A DNA stretch of 8,810 nt from an uncultured Eubacteriales bacterium (GCA_944333375.1 CALVKX010000074.1:1-8810); one strand, 5' to 3'; shown: positions 1-7,072, numbered from the stretch's first letter. Notes: generated by a model not told the origin, from the sequence alone. Translations and numbers: made by a program.

Positions 1-729
1 TCCGGCATGGACGGCTCCTCCAGCTGGCGCTTCTCCGGCCACCTGGCCAACATGCCCCTGTACTACGAGTTCCGCGATGACGGCATCACCTCTCAGCCCG
101 CCACCATCAAGGGCACCTACCTGGACAACTTCAAGCAGATCTGGGATCTCTACATCAACAACTGCGCCACCGCTCCCAGCCAGCTGGCCTCCGCCACCGG
201 CGACCAGGCGCTTGCCGAGTTCGGCGAGGGCAAGGCCGTGTTCTATCAGAATGGCACCTGGGAATACGCCAACCTGACGGGCGAGAAATTCGGCATGGAT
301 CCCGCCGATCTGGCCATGATTCCGATTTACATCGGCGTTGAGGGCGAGGAAGACGCGGGCCTGGCCTGCGGCACCGAGAACTGCTGGGCCGTCAACAGCC
401 AGTCCTCCGAGGCTGACCAGAAGGCCACGTTGGACTTCCTCTACTGGGTTGTGACCTCCGACGAGGGCACCACCATGATGGCCGAACAGTTCGGACCCAT
501 CCCCTTCAAGGCCGCCAAGGCTTCCGACAACGTGTTCTTCAACGACGCCAACAACTACATCAACGAGGGCAAGTACGTGGTGAGCTGGGCCTTCAACTAC
601 ACCCCCAACGTGGACACCTGGCGCGCGGCGGTCGTGGCTGCCATGACCCAGTACTCCGCGGGCGGCTCCTGGGACGACGTGGTCACCGCGTTCGTGCAGG
701 GCTGGGCGACCCAGTACGCCAATCAGTAA
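1..729 (+). CDS. Sugar ABC transporter solute-binding protein, C-terminal part (family 1)
   Basis: This is the C-terminal 242 residues of an extracellular solute-binding protein; the start and signal peptide lie before the window, and the frame is open from base 1. Several features are typical of the C-terminal lobe of family 1 (MalE-like) sugar-binding proteins. These are the segment ALAEFGEGKAVFYQNGTWEY, in which the protein is called upon to fill a binding cleft, the AMIPIYIG strand, the ENCWAVNSQS segment, the DFLYWVVTSDEG helix and the FGPIPF loop. The protein is rich in Trp and Tyr, as expected for stacking on sugars. It should act outside the membrane and deliver ligand to the two permeases encoded next. 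The sugar cannot be named from this fragment. Family assignment is secure by motif pattern and by the neighbours. Confidence 0.9.
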   Translation, partial: SGMDGSSSWRFSGHLANMPLYYEFRDDGITSQPATIKGTYLDNFKQIWDLYINNCATAPSQLASATGDQALAEFGEGKAVFYQNGTWEYANLTGEKFGMDPADLAMIPIYIGVEGEEDAGLACGTENCWAVNSQSSEADQKATLDFLYWVVTSDEGTTMMAEQFGPIPFKAAKASDNVFFNDANNYINEGKYVVSWAFNYTPNVDTWRAAVVAAMTQYSAGGSWDDVVTAFVQGWATQYANQ

Positions 730-750
730 TCCCTGACTGACAGGTTTCCC

Positions 751-765
751 GGCAGCAGCGCTGCC
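751..765 (+). repeat. Small hairpin after binding-protein gene
   Basis: GGCAGC and GCTGCC form a 6-bp perfect stem with a 3-base AGC loop, 22 bases after the stop codon. It has no T-tract. With the larger hairpin just downstream it forms a tandem structured spacer between the binding-protein gene and the permease genes. Confidence 0.65.
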
Positions 766-769
766 AATT

Positions 770-812
770 CCGGGGGAAGCGGGCTGAACCCCGCTTCCCC
801 CGGTTTCATTTT
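770..812 (+). terminator. Strong hairpin with T-rich tail between binding protein and permeases (partial terminator or mRNA stabiliser)
   Basis: Bases 770-783 and 790-803 pair perfectly over 14 bp around a 6-base loop, and the stem is followed by the T-rich stretch TTTCATTTT. The T-tract is interrupted, so read-through into the permeases is expected. In MalEFG-type operons such an intercistronic hairpin raises the binding protein over the permeases by partial termination and by protecting the upstream mRNA from 3' decay. That role is inferred here; the hairpin itself is directly seen. Confidence 0.8.
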
Positions 813-831
813 CACCACCGGAGGCGTGGCC

Positions 832-1749
832 ATGAAACAAAAAAAGCAAACGAGCAACGCGGCCGTCAACTCCCGGCTCATCCGCCGGCCGATCCAGCGA
901 TGCTTCGCCCTCTTCCTTCTTCCTACGTTCGCGGCGTTTTGCATCGGTTTTCTCTATCCTTTTATTCACGGACTCTATCTTTCCTTTTGCAAGTTCACCA
1001 CCACCAGCAACGCCAAATGGGTCGGCTTTGACAACTACGTGCGCGCCTTTAAAGACGCCAGCTTTGTGCACGCCTTCGGCTACACGGCGCTGGTGGCGGT
1101 CACCTCGCTCATCATCATCAACATCCTCGCCTTCGCCGTGGCCTATGCGCTCACGCGCGGCATCCGCGGCTCCAACCTCTTCCGTGGCGTCTTTTTCCTG
1201 CCAAACCTCATCGGCGGCATCGTGCTGGGTTACATCTGGTCGATGATCTTCGACGGCTTTCTCTCCCGCTATGATACCTCCATCGTCCTCAACGCCACCT
1301 ACGGCTACTGGGGCCTTATCATTATGCTGTGCTGGCAGCAGGTGGGCTATATGATGATTATCTATATCGCCGGCCTCCAGTCCGTCTCCGAAGACATGAT
1401 CGAGGCCGCCAAGATCGACGGCGCCAGCGGCTGGCGCATCCTGTGGAACATCACCATCCCCACCGTGATGCCCTCCATCACCATCTGTACCTTCCTGACG
1501 CTGACCAACGGCTTCAAGCTCTTTGACCAGAACCTGGTCCTCACCGGCGGCCAGCCCTTTACCTTCCAGCCGGACGGCACCATCATCCGCTCCACCGAGA
1601 TGCTGGCGCTCAACATCTACAACACCTTCTACCTCAACTCCAACTCCCGCGGCATGGGTCAGGCCAAGGCTGTTTTGTTCTTCATCCTCGTGGCGGCCAT
1701 CGCCCTCATCCAGCTCCGCGCCACCCACAGCAAGGAGGTGCAGCAGTAA
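832..1749 (+). CDS. Sugar ABC transporter permease, MalF type
   Basis: This 305-residue inner-membrane permease belongs to the binding-protein-dependent sugar importers (MalF/UgpA/LacF-like). It shows a basic N-terminus, a first membrane helix near residues 25-45, and further hydrophobic helices giving about six in all. The EAA loop that docks on the ATPase begins at residue 191 (EAAKIDGASGWRILWNITIP). The start at 832 is chosen because GGAGG at 820-824 lies 7 bases before it; an in-frame GTG at 826 would be only 1 base from that site. The length fits the short MalF-like class without the large periplasmic loop. It pairs with the next permease to form the channel, and the ATPase gene is not in the window. 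Substrate is unknown. Confidence 0.93.
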   Translation: MKQKKQTSNAAVNSRLIRRPIQRCFALFLLPTFAAFCIGFLYPFIHGLYLSFCKFTTTSNAKWVGFDNYVRAFKDASFVHAFGYTALVAVTSLIIINILAFAVAYALTRGIRGSNLFRGVFFLPNLIGGIVLGYIWSMIFDGFLSRYDTSIVLNATYGYWGLIIMLCWQQVGYMMIIYIAGLQSVSEDMIEAAKIDGASGWRILWNITIPTVMPSITICTFLTLTNGFKLFDQNLVLTGGQPFTFQPDGTIIRSTEMLALNIYNTFYLNSNSRGMGQAKAVLFFILVAAIALIQLRATHSKEVQQ

Positions 1750-2591
1750 TGCGGCGTGAACGCATCGGCAAAAATGCCCTCACCGTGCTGTTTGTGGTCA
1801 TCAGCATCATCTACATGATGCCCATTGTGGTCGTGCTCTTCAATTCCTTCAAGAGCAACGCCTCCATCAACACCAATACCTTCGCCCTGCCCAGCGCCGA
1901 AAGCTTCGTGGGCTGGGGCAACTACCAGACCGGCATGACCGTGGGCGAATATCCCTTCATCAACTCCGTCGCCTACAGCTTTGTCATCACCATCCTGTCG
2001 GCCGCGCTGATCCTGATCTGCACGTCGATGGCCGCCTGGTACATCTCCCGCGTGGATGACCTGTTCTCCCGCGTGGTGTACTACCTGTGCGTGTTTTCCA
2101 TGATCGTGCCCTTCCAGATGGTCATGTTCACGCTGGCCAAGACGGCCAACGTGCTGGACCTGGACACCCCCTGGACCATCCCGGTGATCTACCTGGGATT
2201 TGGCGCGGGGCTGGCGGTATTCATGTTCACGGGCTTTGTCAAGGGCATGCCGCTGGCCATCGAGGAGGCCGCCGCCATCGACGGCTGCGGGCCCCTGCGC
2301 ACCTTCTTCTCGGTGGTCTTTCCCATGCTCAAGCCCATTTTCATCTCCGTGGGCGTGCTGGAGATCATGTGGGTGTGGAACGACTACCTCCTGCCCTACC
2401 TGGTGCTGGACCGCACCAAATACAAGACCATCCCCATCCACATCCAGTACCTGCAAGGAAGCTACGGCCATGTGGACCTGGGCGCGGTAATGGCGCTCAT
2501 CATGATTAGCATCCTGCCCATCATCATCTTCTACCTCACCTGCCAGAAGTACATCGTCAGCGGCGTAATGGCCGGTGCCGTCAAGGGCTGA
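1749..2591 (+). CDS. Sugar ABC transporter permease, MalG type
   Basis: This 280-residue permease is the MalG/UgpE/LacG-like partner of the preceding gene. Six hydrophobic segments are visible, starting with TVLFVVISIIYMMPIVVVLF. The EAA loop is near residue 173 (EEAAAIDGCGPLRTFFSVVF), followed by the family-typical WVWNDYLLPYLVL segment. The C-terminus ends GVMAGAVKG, as is common in MalG-like proteins. The ATG overlaps the previous stop by one base (TAATG), and GGAGG at 1734-1738 lies inside the upstream gene, so the two are translationally coupled. It is the last gene of the operon, with a strong terminator about 40 bases downstream. It forms the membrane channel with its partner; the sugar carried is not evident. 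Confidence 0.93.
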   Translation: MRRERIGKNALTVLFVVISIIYMMPIVVVLFNSFKSNASINTNTFALPSAESFVGWGNYQTGMTVGEYPFINSVAYSFVITILSAALILICTSMAAWYISRVDDLFSRVVYYLCVFSMIVPFQMVMFTLAKTANVLDLDTPWTIPVIYLGFGAGLAVFMFTGFVKGMPLAIEEAAAIDGCGPLRTFFSVVFPMLKPIFISVGVLEIMWVWNDYLLPYLVLDRTKYKTIPIHIQYLQGSYGHVDLGAVMALIMISILPIIIFYLTCQKYIVSGVMAGAVKG

Positions 2592-2632
2592 GTGCCCTTT
2601 GTCTGCAAGGCAACAGCAGGCAGAAACATGAT

Positions 2633-2668
2633 AAGGAGGTGTCTCCATAAAGAGGCACCTCCTTTTTT
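2633..2668 (+). terminator. Intrinsic terminator of the sugar ABC operon
   Basis: Bases 2633-2645 pair with 2652-2664 over 13 positions (one T-G wobble) around a 6-base CATAAA loop, ending in six T's (2663-2668). This is a textbook rho-independent terminator for plus-strand transcripts. Read on the minus strand, the stem is followed only by TTATCATG, so it would be a weak terminator for the converging SH3 gene that ends at 2681. Confidence 0.93.
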
Positions 2669-2680
2669 AGAGATAGGGAA

Positions 2681-3685
2681 TTATATCCATGCGGCATCAT
2701 GTTCAAAGCAATATAAGCCCATTTGTTCATTTATAGTGGCCAAATAGTTTTCCATCTGCTCACAATAACTCTTTGGAAGGAGCTCCTCAGGAGCCCCAGG
2801 AAGGTAAATGGATACATGCGCATTTTGTGTTACCCCATATGGAGTTACAGGGATGTGCATCTCATCGCCCAATCTATACATTTCCATGCAGCTGAGATCC
2901 TGAATATATTCGACTTTTACTTGATATTCCCAATCCGAAACTTTTTGTGCAACGGAGAAACGTCCACTAAAAAGGCTTTCATATAGCGCGCTAAGCAAGC
3001 CGGAATCGTCACCTTCCCACGAAGCATCCCAATCATGATAATATCCTAGAAAGCTTCCATCAGGAAACACATGTATTTGCGTTGACCAGGCGCCTACCCC
3101 ACTCGCAAAAAGCCAGTCTCCACAGAAGTTGACCGGCTGGTGTATATTGGAACAATATATTCTGCTATTCAGTGGAGTATCACCTATGTCTAGATAGGCA
3201 GACATGATATAACCATAGACGTCCCCATCACGCACATAGCACCAGTGGCTTTTGGTTTCCCCTAAAACGAGCAGAGATTCGTCTTTTTGTTTCTTTTCCA
3301 GTACAGGTGCTTCCTTGGAAGGATAAGCGCGCAAATTGATCCATCCATCCAATGCGGAAGGTTGCACAGAAGCTTGTTTCCATTGAACGGGCATGTCATA
3401 TGCGTTTTTTACAGGAGTGAGATTATCGCAATACATGTACCCAGTTTCTGCGCCAATGCTTACCTGCAACCACTCTTTATTCGTTTGTGGATACAGTATT
3501 ACTGGGGTACCTACAAAGTACAATCCCAAGGATTCAGTCTCGGATGAAGGGCCGGAGCGCAAATGGACCCTATCTGATGTTTCTGACGTTACACAAAAGA
3601 AAAGCGTTTCATCAGCTGTTGCCGCTGCGGAAAAGAGAATTAGAATCAGAAAAAGAAATATTCCTGCCAAATGTTGCTTTTGCAT
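2681..3685 (-). CDS. Secreted protein with two SH3-like domains and a C-terminal clostridial-type domain
   Basis: A 334-residue exported protein. A Lys/His N-terminus and the hydrophobic run LAGIFLFLILILFSAAATA form a Sec signal peptide, with probable cleavage after ATA near residue 24. Residues about 39-89 (RVHLRSGPSS... to ...GYMYCDNL) and 114-165 (INLRAYPS... to ...YGYIMSAYL) match bacterial SH3 repeats. From residue 187, GDWLFASGVGAWSTQIHVF then DGSFLGYYHDWD resembles a C-terminal domain I recall from clostridial surface proteins of unknown role. It is Cys-rich for an exported protein. The start at 3685 has AGAGGA 8-9 bases upstream; an alternative ATG at 3709 overlaps the murG stop (TAATG) but has no ribosome site and would add 8 residues. 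The gene is much AT-richer than its neighbours (21 of 60 GC at 2701-2760, against 41 of 60 at 4201-4260 in murG). Likely binds cell wall; no enzymatic motif seen. Confidence 0.85.
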   Translation of the reverse strand: MQKQHLAGIFLFLILILFSAAATADETLFFCVTSETSDRVHLRSGPSSETESLGLYFVGTPVILYPQTNKEWLQVSIGAETGYMYCDNLTPVKNAYDMPVQWKQASVQPSALDGWINLRAYPSKEAPVLEKKQKDESLLVLGETKSHWCYVRDGDVYGYIMSAYLDIGDTPLNSRIYCSNIHQPVNFCGDWLFASGVGAWSTQIHVFPDGSFLGYYHDWDASWEGDDSGLLSALYESLFSGRFSVAQKVSDWEYQVKVEYIQDLSCMEMYRLGDEMHIPVTPYGVTQNAHVSIYLPGAPEELLPKSYCEQMENYLATINEQMGLYCFEHDAAWI

Positions 3686-3708
3686 TTCTTTCTTCCTCTG
3701 CAATGGCA

Positions 3709-4794
3709 TTAATGGCTTCTTGAATGCGTTTTCCGCGCATCCTCAATCAGCGCAAGCACAGCCTGCGTGCCGTCCTTGACCGGGTAGGCCTCCAGCGCGG
3801 AAAGCAGCTCCGCGCGCTCGTTAAGGAGCTTGAACAGCGCGTCCGTCAGCGTGCGGGCGGTCATGTCCTCCTGCATCAGCACGCGCGCCAGCCCCTGCCG
3901 AGCATAGCTTTTGGCGTTTTCAATCTGGTCGCCCCGGCTCGCCCCCAGCGGATAGGGCACCAGCAGCATGGGCTTGTGCAGGGCCAGCAGCTCGCTTAAG
4001 GTGTTGCTGCCCGCGCGGCTCAAAACCACGTCGGCCACGGCCAGCGCGTCGGGCATTTCATCGGAAAGAAACTCCTTCTGGCAGTAGCCTTTCGTTCTCA
4101 TGAGGCTTTCGTCCAGGTTGCTCTTTCCGCACAGGTGCAAAACGTCGAAACGGGTGAGCAGCTCCGGCAGGGCTTCGCGCAGGCAACGGTTGACGCTCTG
4201 CGCACCCAGGCTGCCGCCCGTCATGAGCAGCACGGGCTTTTGCCCGTCAAATCCGGCCAGCGCCAGCCCTGCCGCGCGGCTTCCGCGGAAGAGCTCCGGC
4301 CTGAGCGGCGTGCCCGTCAGAACGCCCTTCTTTCCCAATGCGCGGGCACATTCGGGGAACGTCGCCGCCACCCTGGTGGCAAAGCGCGCGCAGATGCGGT
4401 TGGCCAGCCCGGGGGTGAGGTCGCTCTCATGGCATACGGCCGGCACGCGGCACAGCCAGGCGCCAAACACCACCGGCACGCTCACGAAGCCGCCCTTGGA
4501 AAAGCACACGTCGGGTTTGAGACGGCGCATGAGGCCGATGCTCTGAAACGCGCCCCAGATCACCCGAAAGGGATCGGTGAAGTTCTGAACGCTGAAGTAG
4601 CGGCGCAGCTTGCCGCTTTTGACGGCATGGTAGGTGATGTCGGGAAATTTGGCCATCATCTGCCGCTCGATGCCGTTTTCCGTGCCGATGTAGTGGATCT
4701 CATACCCCGCCTGGCGCAGATGCGGGATCAGGCTCAGATGGGGCGTGACGTGTCCGGCGGTACCGCCACCCGTCAGTACGATGCGTTTTTTCAT
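3709..4794 (-). CDS. murG: UDP-N-acetylglucosamine--undecaprenyl-PP-MurNAc-pentapeptide GlcNAc transferase (MurG)
   Basis: MurG adds GlcNAc to lipid I to make lipid II at the inner face of the membrane, the last cytoplasmic step of peptidoglycan synthesis. The 361-residue length fits the family. The N-terminal glycine loop GGGTAGHVTP is at residues 9-18 with the conserved His15. KGGFVS is at 100-105 and HESD at 122-125. The C-terminal UDP-GlcNAc domain has MTGGSLGAQSVN at 191-202 and SRAGSNTLSEL at 259-269, followed by GDQIENA at 288-294. TAGGAG lies 6 bases before the ATG, fixing the start. It follows sigE by an 84-base gap that contains an extended -10 promoter, so it need not depend on the sporulation promoter. 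The SH3 gene starts 23 bases after its stop. Confidence 0.97.
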   Translation of the reverse strand: MKKRIVLTGGGTAGHVTPHLSLIPHLRQAGYEIHYIGTENGIERQMMAKFPDITYHAVKSGKLRRYFSVQNFTDPFRVIWGAFQSIGLMRRLKPDVCFSKGGFVSVPVVFGAWLCRVPAVCHESDLTPGLANRICARFATRVAATFPECARALGKKGVLTGTPLRPELFRGSRAAGLALAGFDGQKPVLLMTGGSLGAQSVNRCLREALPELLTRFDVLHLCGKSNLDESLMRTKGYCQKEFLSDEMPDALAVADVVLSRAGSNTLSELLALHKPMLLVPYPLGASRGDQIENAKSYARQGLARVLMQEDMTARTLTDALFKLLNERAELLSALEAYPVKDGTQAVLALIEDARKTHSRSH

Positions 4795-4803
4795 GGTGCG
4801 CTC

Positions 4804-4841
4804 CTAAGCTGGTGATTTGGCCGGTTGACCGGCAGGCTTAG
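4804..4841 (-). repeat. Nested inverted repeats in the murG leader
   Basis: CTAAGC (4836-4841 read on the minus strand) can pair with GCTTAG (4804-4809), and inside it GCCGG and CCGGC (4820-4833) form a second stem with a 4-base loop. The 3' arm of the outer stem abuts and partly overlaps the murG ribosome site TAGGAG. There is no T-tract, so this is not a terminator. Confidence 0.5.
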
Positions 4842-4848
4842 TATACCA
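4840..4848 (-). promoter_or_regulatory. Extended -10 promoter for murG
   Basis: On the minus strand TGGTATACT reads as an extended -10 (TG-N-TATACT), with the hexamer at 4840-4845. No good -35 is seen 17 bp upstream (GTGCAC), which is usual for extended -10 promoters. The expected start near 4833 gives murG a short leader of about 40 bases. Prediction only. Confidence 0.55.
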
Positions 4849-4878
4849 CATTTTGGGCTTTTGTGCACGGCCGGGCCG

Positions 4879-5592
4879 TTATCCAATGCGCTTGAGCTCG
4901 GTATGCAGGCGACTTAAAATGCGCTTTTCCAGCCGGGAGATGTAGCTCTGGGAGATGCCCAGCAGGTCCGCCACCTCCTTCTGGGTGCGCTCGCGCTGGC
5001 CGCCCAGGCCGAAGCGCAGCATGATGATGCGTTTTTCCCGCGCGCCCAGGTGCTCCAGCGCGTCGCGCAGGATCTCGCGCTCGATCTCCTGGTCGAGGTT
5101 GACCGACACCGTGTCCGGCCGCGTGCCCAGCACGTCGCTGAGCAGCAGCTCGTTTCCGTCCCAGTCGGTTTTGAGCGGCTCGTCGAGGCTGACCTCCAGG
5201 CGCAGCTTGGAGGTCTTGCGCAAAAACATCAGAATCTCGTTTTCGATGCAGCGGCTGGCATAGGTGGCCATCTTGATCTTCTTTTCGGCGTCGAAGGTGC
5301 CCACCGCCTTAATCAGCCCAATGGTGCCGATGGAGATGAGGTCCTCCAGCGGAATCCCCGTGTTCTCAAAGCGCCGGGCGATAAAGACCACCAGCCGCAG
5401 ATTGTGCTCGATCAGCGCCCGGCGGGCCGCCTCGTCGTGTTCCTTCAGACGCAGCGCCAGCGCGCGCTCCTCCTCGGGCGTGAGGGGCGGCGGCAGGGGA
5501 TCAGGACCGCCGATATAGAACAGCTCCTGCGGAAAAAGCCGCATCAGAAGCCGCTGAAACGCCAGATGAAGCCTTTCGGGTGACTGATTCAT
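4879..5592 (-). CDS. sigE: Pro-sigma-E, mother-cell sporulation sigma factor
   Basis: This 237-residue sigma-70 family protein directs RNA polymerase to early mother-cell sporulation genes. It matches B. subtilis SigE (239 residues) as I recall it along the whole length. The N-terminal pro-sequence [20 protein letters not shown] is present, with the SpoIIGA cleavage expected between Phe25 and Tyr26. Next comes [10 protein letters not shown], then region 2 at about 65-126 ([32 protein letters not shown]). The linker has [15 protein letters not shown] (143-157), and region 4 carries the helix-turn-helix [19 protein letters not shown] (203-221). The ribosome site GAGGAGG lies 8 bases before the ATG. 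It follows spoIIGA by 42 bases and must share its promoter. sigG, which follows sigE in B. subtilis and many clostridia, is not present; murG follows instead. Confidence 0.97.
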   Translation of the reverse strand: MNQSPERLHLAFQRLLMRLFPQELFYIGGPDPLPPPLTPEEERALALRLKEHDEAARRALIEHNLRLVVFIARRFENTGIPLEDLISIGTIGLIKAVGTFDAEKKIKMATYASRCIENEILMFLRKTSKLRLEVSLDEPLKTDWDGNELLLSDVLGTRPDTVSVNLDQEIEREILRDALEHLGAREKRIIMLRFGLGGQRERTQKEVADLLGISQSYISRLEKRILSRLHTELKRIG

Positions 5593-5634
5593 GTCGTGTT
5601 CCTCCTCGCCCCCGCCTGCGCGGGCCAGTATTTA

Positions 5635-6411
5635 TCAGGAAAAGGATGCCGAAAGCGCGGCCATGGGCACCAGCGCCTGCGCGCCGCCGTACTCGGCGCC
5701 CGCGACCGCCACCAGCAGCCGCGCCTCGGCGGGATGGCCGTTGAGGTAGAGACGGCACTCGTCGGGCCTGAACATCGGAAGCAGCGCCGAGCCCGCGGCC
5801 GTGCGCACATTGAGCAGGCGAAAGCCCAGCGGCAGGGCGCTCAGGTCGTCCAGGTCGCCTATGTCCGGAAACAGAAGCCCCGCCGCCCGGCGCGGCACCA
5901 CCAGCACCGGAAGCCCCGTCACGGGGTCCCGCAGGAGGTTTCCACTGTCCAGCATGGCGGGCAGAATCACGGCGTTGCCGTCCACCCTGAGCTCCACCTG
6001 CCGCACGTCGCACATGGCGTTTGGCAGAAGCGTCGCCAGCAGGTAGACCAGCGCCGCCACGCCCGCGCTGGCCAGCAGCGCCACCGGCGCGCTGACCCCA
6101 CGCCGCATCAGCGCCTCAGCGCCGCCGCCCAGCAGCAACGACGCGCCCAACGTGGTCACGCACCCGCGCAGGCATGGCCCCAGCCCCTGCGCATGGAAGC
6201 ACAGCGCCACGGCACAGGGCAAGCCCGCCAGCGCCACGGGCCACAGCGGCGGCAGCACGAGCGCGCACAGCGCAAGCGCCCCGCCAAGCCCCGCGCCTGC
6301 CGCCAGCACGCCCCGTCCCGGCGCGGGAAGGCCCGCCAGCCTGCCGCCCAGCGGCAGCGCGCACAGGCACATGACCGTGTTCCACAGAAAGTAAGCCTCC
6401 GCGTGCACCAC
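5635..6411 (-). CDS. spoIIGA: Sporulation sigma-E processing aspartic peptidase SpoIIGA
   Basis: SpoIIGA is the membrane-bound aspartic protease of the sporulation septum that removes the SigE pro-sequence after signalling by SpoIIR. The protein starts VVHAEAYFLWNTVMCLCAL, aligning with the family's N-terminal first helix. It has about five hydrophobic segments in the first 130 residues and a soluble C-terminal half. The catalytic motif is MLDSGNLLRDPVTGLPVLV, with Asp155 as the probable catalytic residue. The GTG at 6411 is chosen because AAAGGGGGG (6420-6428) lies 8 bases upstream and because upstream residues are not family-like; a GTG at 6408 is almost equal. At 258 residues it is shorter than B. 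subtilis SpoIIGA (about 309), the N-terminal half being Ala/Leu/Gly-rich. It sits directly upstream of its substrate gene sigE and behind its own Spo0A-box promoter. Confidence 0.92.
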   Translation of the reverse strand: MVHAEAYFLWNTVMCLCALPLGGRLAGLPAPGRGVLAAGAGLGGALALCALVLPPLWPVALAGLPCAVALCFHAQGLGPCLRGCVTTLGASLLLGGGAEALMRRGVSAPVALLASAGVAALVYLLATLLPNAMCDVRQVELRVDGNAVILPAMLDSGNLLRDPVTGLPVLVVPRRAAGLLFPDIGDLDDLSALPLGFRLLNVRTAAGSALLPMFRPDECRLYLNGHPAEARLLVAVAGAEYGGAQALVPMAALSASFS

Positions 6412-6443
6412 AGGCCGCGCCCCCCTTTGTCCGGCATGCAAGT

Positions 6444-6477
6444 AGTATAGTGCACGGCAGTACCCGGATATGTCGAA
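6444..6477 (-). promoter_or_regulatory. spoIIGA-sigE promoter with Spo0A box
   Basis: On the plus strand 6471-6477 reads TGTCGAA, a perfect 0A box; on the minus strand this is TTCGACA, upstream of TATACT at 6444-6449. The gap between the two is 21 bp, so no sigma-A -35 fits at 17 bp (CATATC there). B. subtilis spoIIG is known for the same oddity: a long-spaced -35 overlapped by Spo0A boxes, needing Spo0A~P and sigma-A. A degenerate second box (TTCGCGC on the minus strand) lies at 6483-6489. Start is expected near 6437, with a leader of about 26 bases. Confidence 0.8.
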
Positions 6478-6515
6478 ACGCCGCGCGAAGGTTGGCGCAG
6501 CCGTTTTTGCGCAAC

Positions 6516-6540
6516 AAAAAAAGGCGGGCAATCGCCTGCC
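6516..6540 (-). terminator. Intrinsic terminator after the DnaJ-like gene
   Basis: Read on the minus strand, GGCAGGC (6534-6540) and GCCCGCC (6523-6529) form a 7-position stem with one mismatch around a GATT loop, followed by seven T's (6516-6522). It starts 8 bases after the stop codon of the DnaJ-like gene and separates the murA transcript from the spoIIGA promoter. Confidence 0.8.
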
Positions 6541-6547
6541 TCCAAGC

Positions 6548-7072
6548 CTATCTGCGCCCCAGCGCATCCTTGAGCCGCTGCGCAAGCGGGCGGCTTTTTT
6601 TCATGGCGAGGGCCGCGTCCAGCGCCCCCTCGCGATATTTGCGGTTGTCCGGGTCCCGGCGGACGGCTTCGCGGAAGCTCTGGTGCGCCGTTTCATATTG
6701 GCGCAGGCCCATGAGGATCTTCCCCTGCAAAAAGTACCAGTCCGCGTCCTTGCCGTCGGCGCGGGCGAGCTGCCTGAGCGCGCTTTCCAGGTTGCCCTGG
6801 TCGATCAGGCGCTGGGCAAAATGCTTGGCCTCCTCCTGAGAGATCAGGTTAAATCCCACCCGGTGCTGCGAGGCGAGTTTGAGCGCCTCCTCATAGGCGA
6901 GGTTGAGCTGGAGGAGCTGTTCCTGCGCAGCCTTCTGGCGCACGGGGTCCTGAAACTGGTCGGGGTGGCATGCCTTGACCATGCGGCGGTAGGCGGCGCG
7001 CACATCCTGTGCGTCCGCTCCCGGCTTGAGGCCCAGCAGCTCGAAGGGTTTGAGGTCGTACAGGATCGTCAC
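6548..7072 (-). CDS. J-domain protein with a TPR-like C-terminus
   Basis: A soluble protein of about 174 residues. The N-terminal J domain runs from KPFELLGLKPGADAQDVRAA through the intact HPD motif (36-38), which stimulates Hsp70 (DnaK) ATPase. It lacks the Gly/Phe region and zinc fingers of true DnaJ. Residues about 109-143 (DADWYFLQGKILMGLRQYET, AHQSFREAVRRDPDN) look like a TPR repeat, suggesting an adaptor that presents a partner to DnaK. The start is unsure: the in-frame GTG at 7072 overlaps the only good ribosome site (GGGAGG, 7072-7077), while a CTG at 7063 sits 8 bases from it. An in-frame TGA lies just upstream at 7079-7081, and an ATG at 7079 is in another frame. It is 30 bases downstream of murA and probably cotranscribed. 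Its partner is unknown. Confidence 0.88.
   Translation of the reverse strand: MTILYDLKPFELLGLKPGADAQDVRAAYRRMVKACHPDQFQDPVRQKAAQEQLLQLNLAYEEALKLASQHRVGFNLISQEEAKHFAQRLIDQGNLESALRQLARADGKDADWYFLQGKILMGLRQYETAHQSFREAVRRDPDNRKYREGALDAALAMKKSRPLAQRLKDALGRR

Noticed and set aside
1659..2648. Minus-strand open frame (329 residues) opposite the MalG-type permease
   Set aside because: The translation is rich in His, Asp and Gly as expected from antisense of membrane-helix codons, and the permease in the other strand is clear.
4135..4815. Plus-strand open frame opposite murG
   Set aside because: No ribosome site or domain pattern, and it is fully covered by a confident murG.
5596..6450. Plus-strand open frame opposite spoIIGA
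   Set aside because: Arg/Gln/His-rich shadow of GC-rich spoIIGA codons, with no family pattern.
6412..6585. Extension of SpoIIGA to an upstream start at 6585
   Set aside because: It would read back through the terminator, the Spo0A box and the end of the J-domain gene, and the added residues look unlike a SpoIIGA N-terminus.
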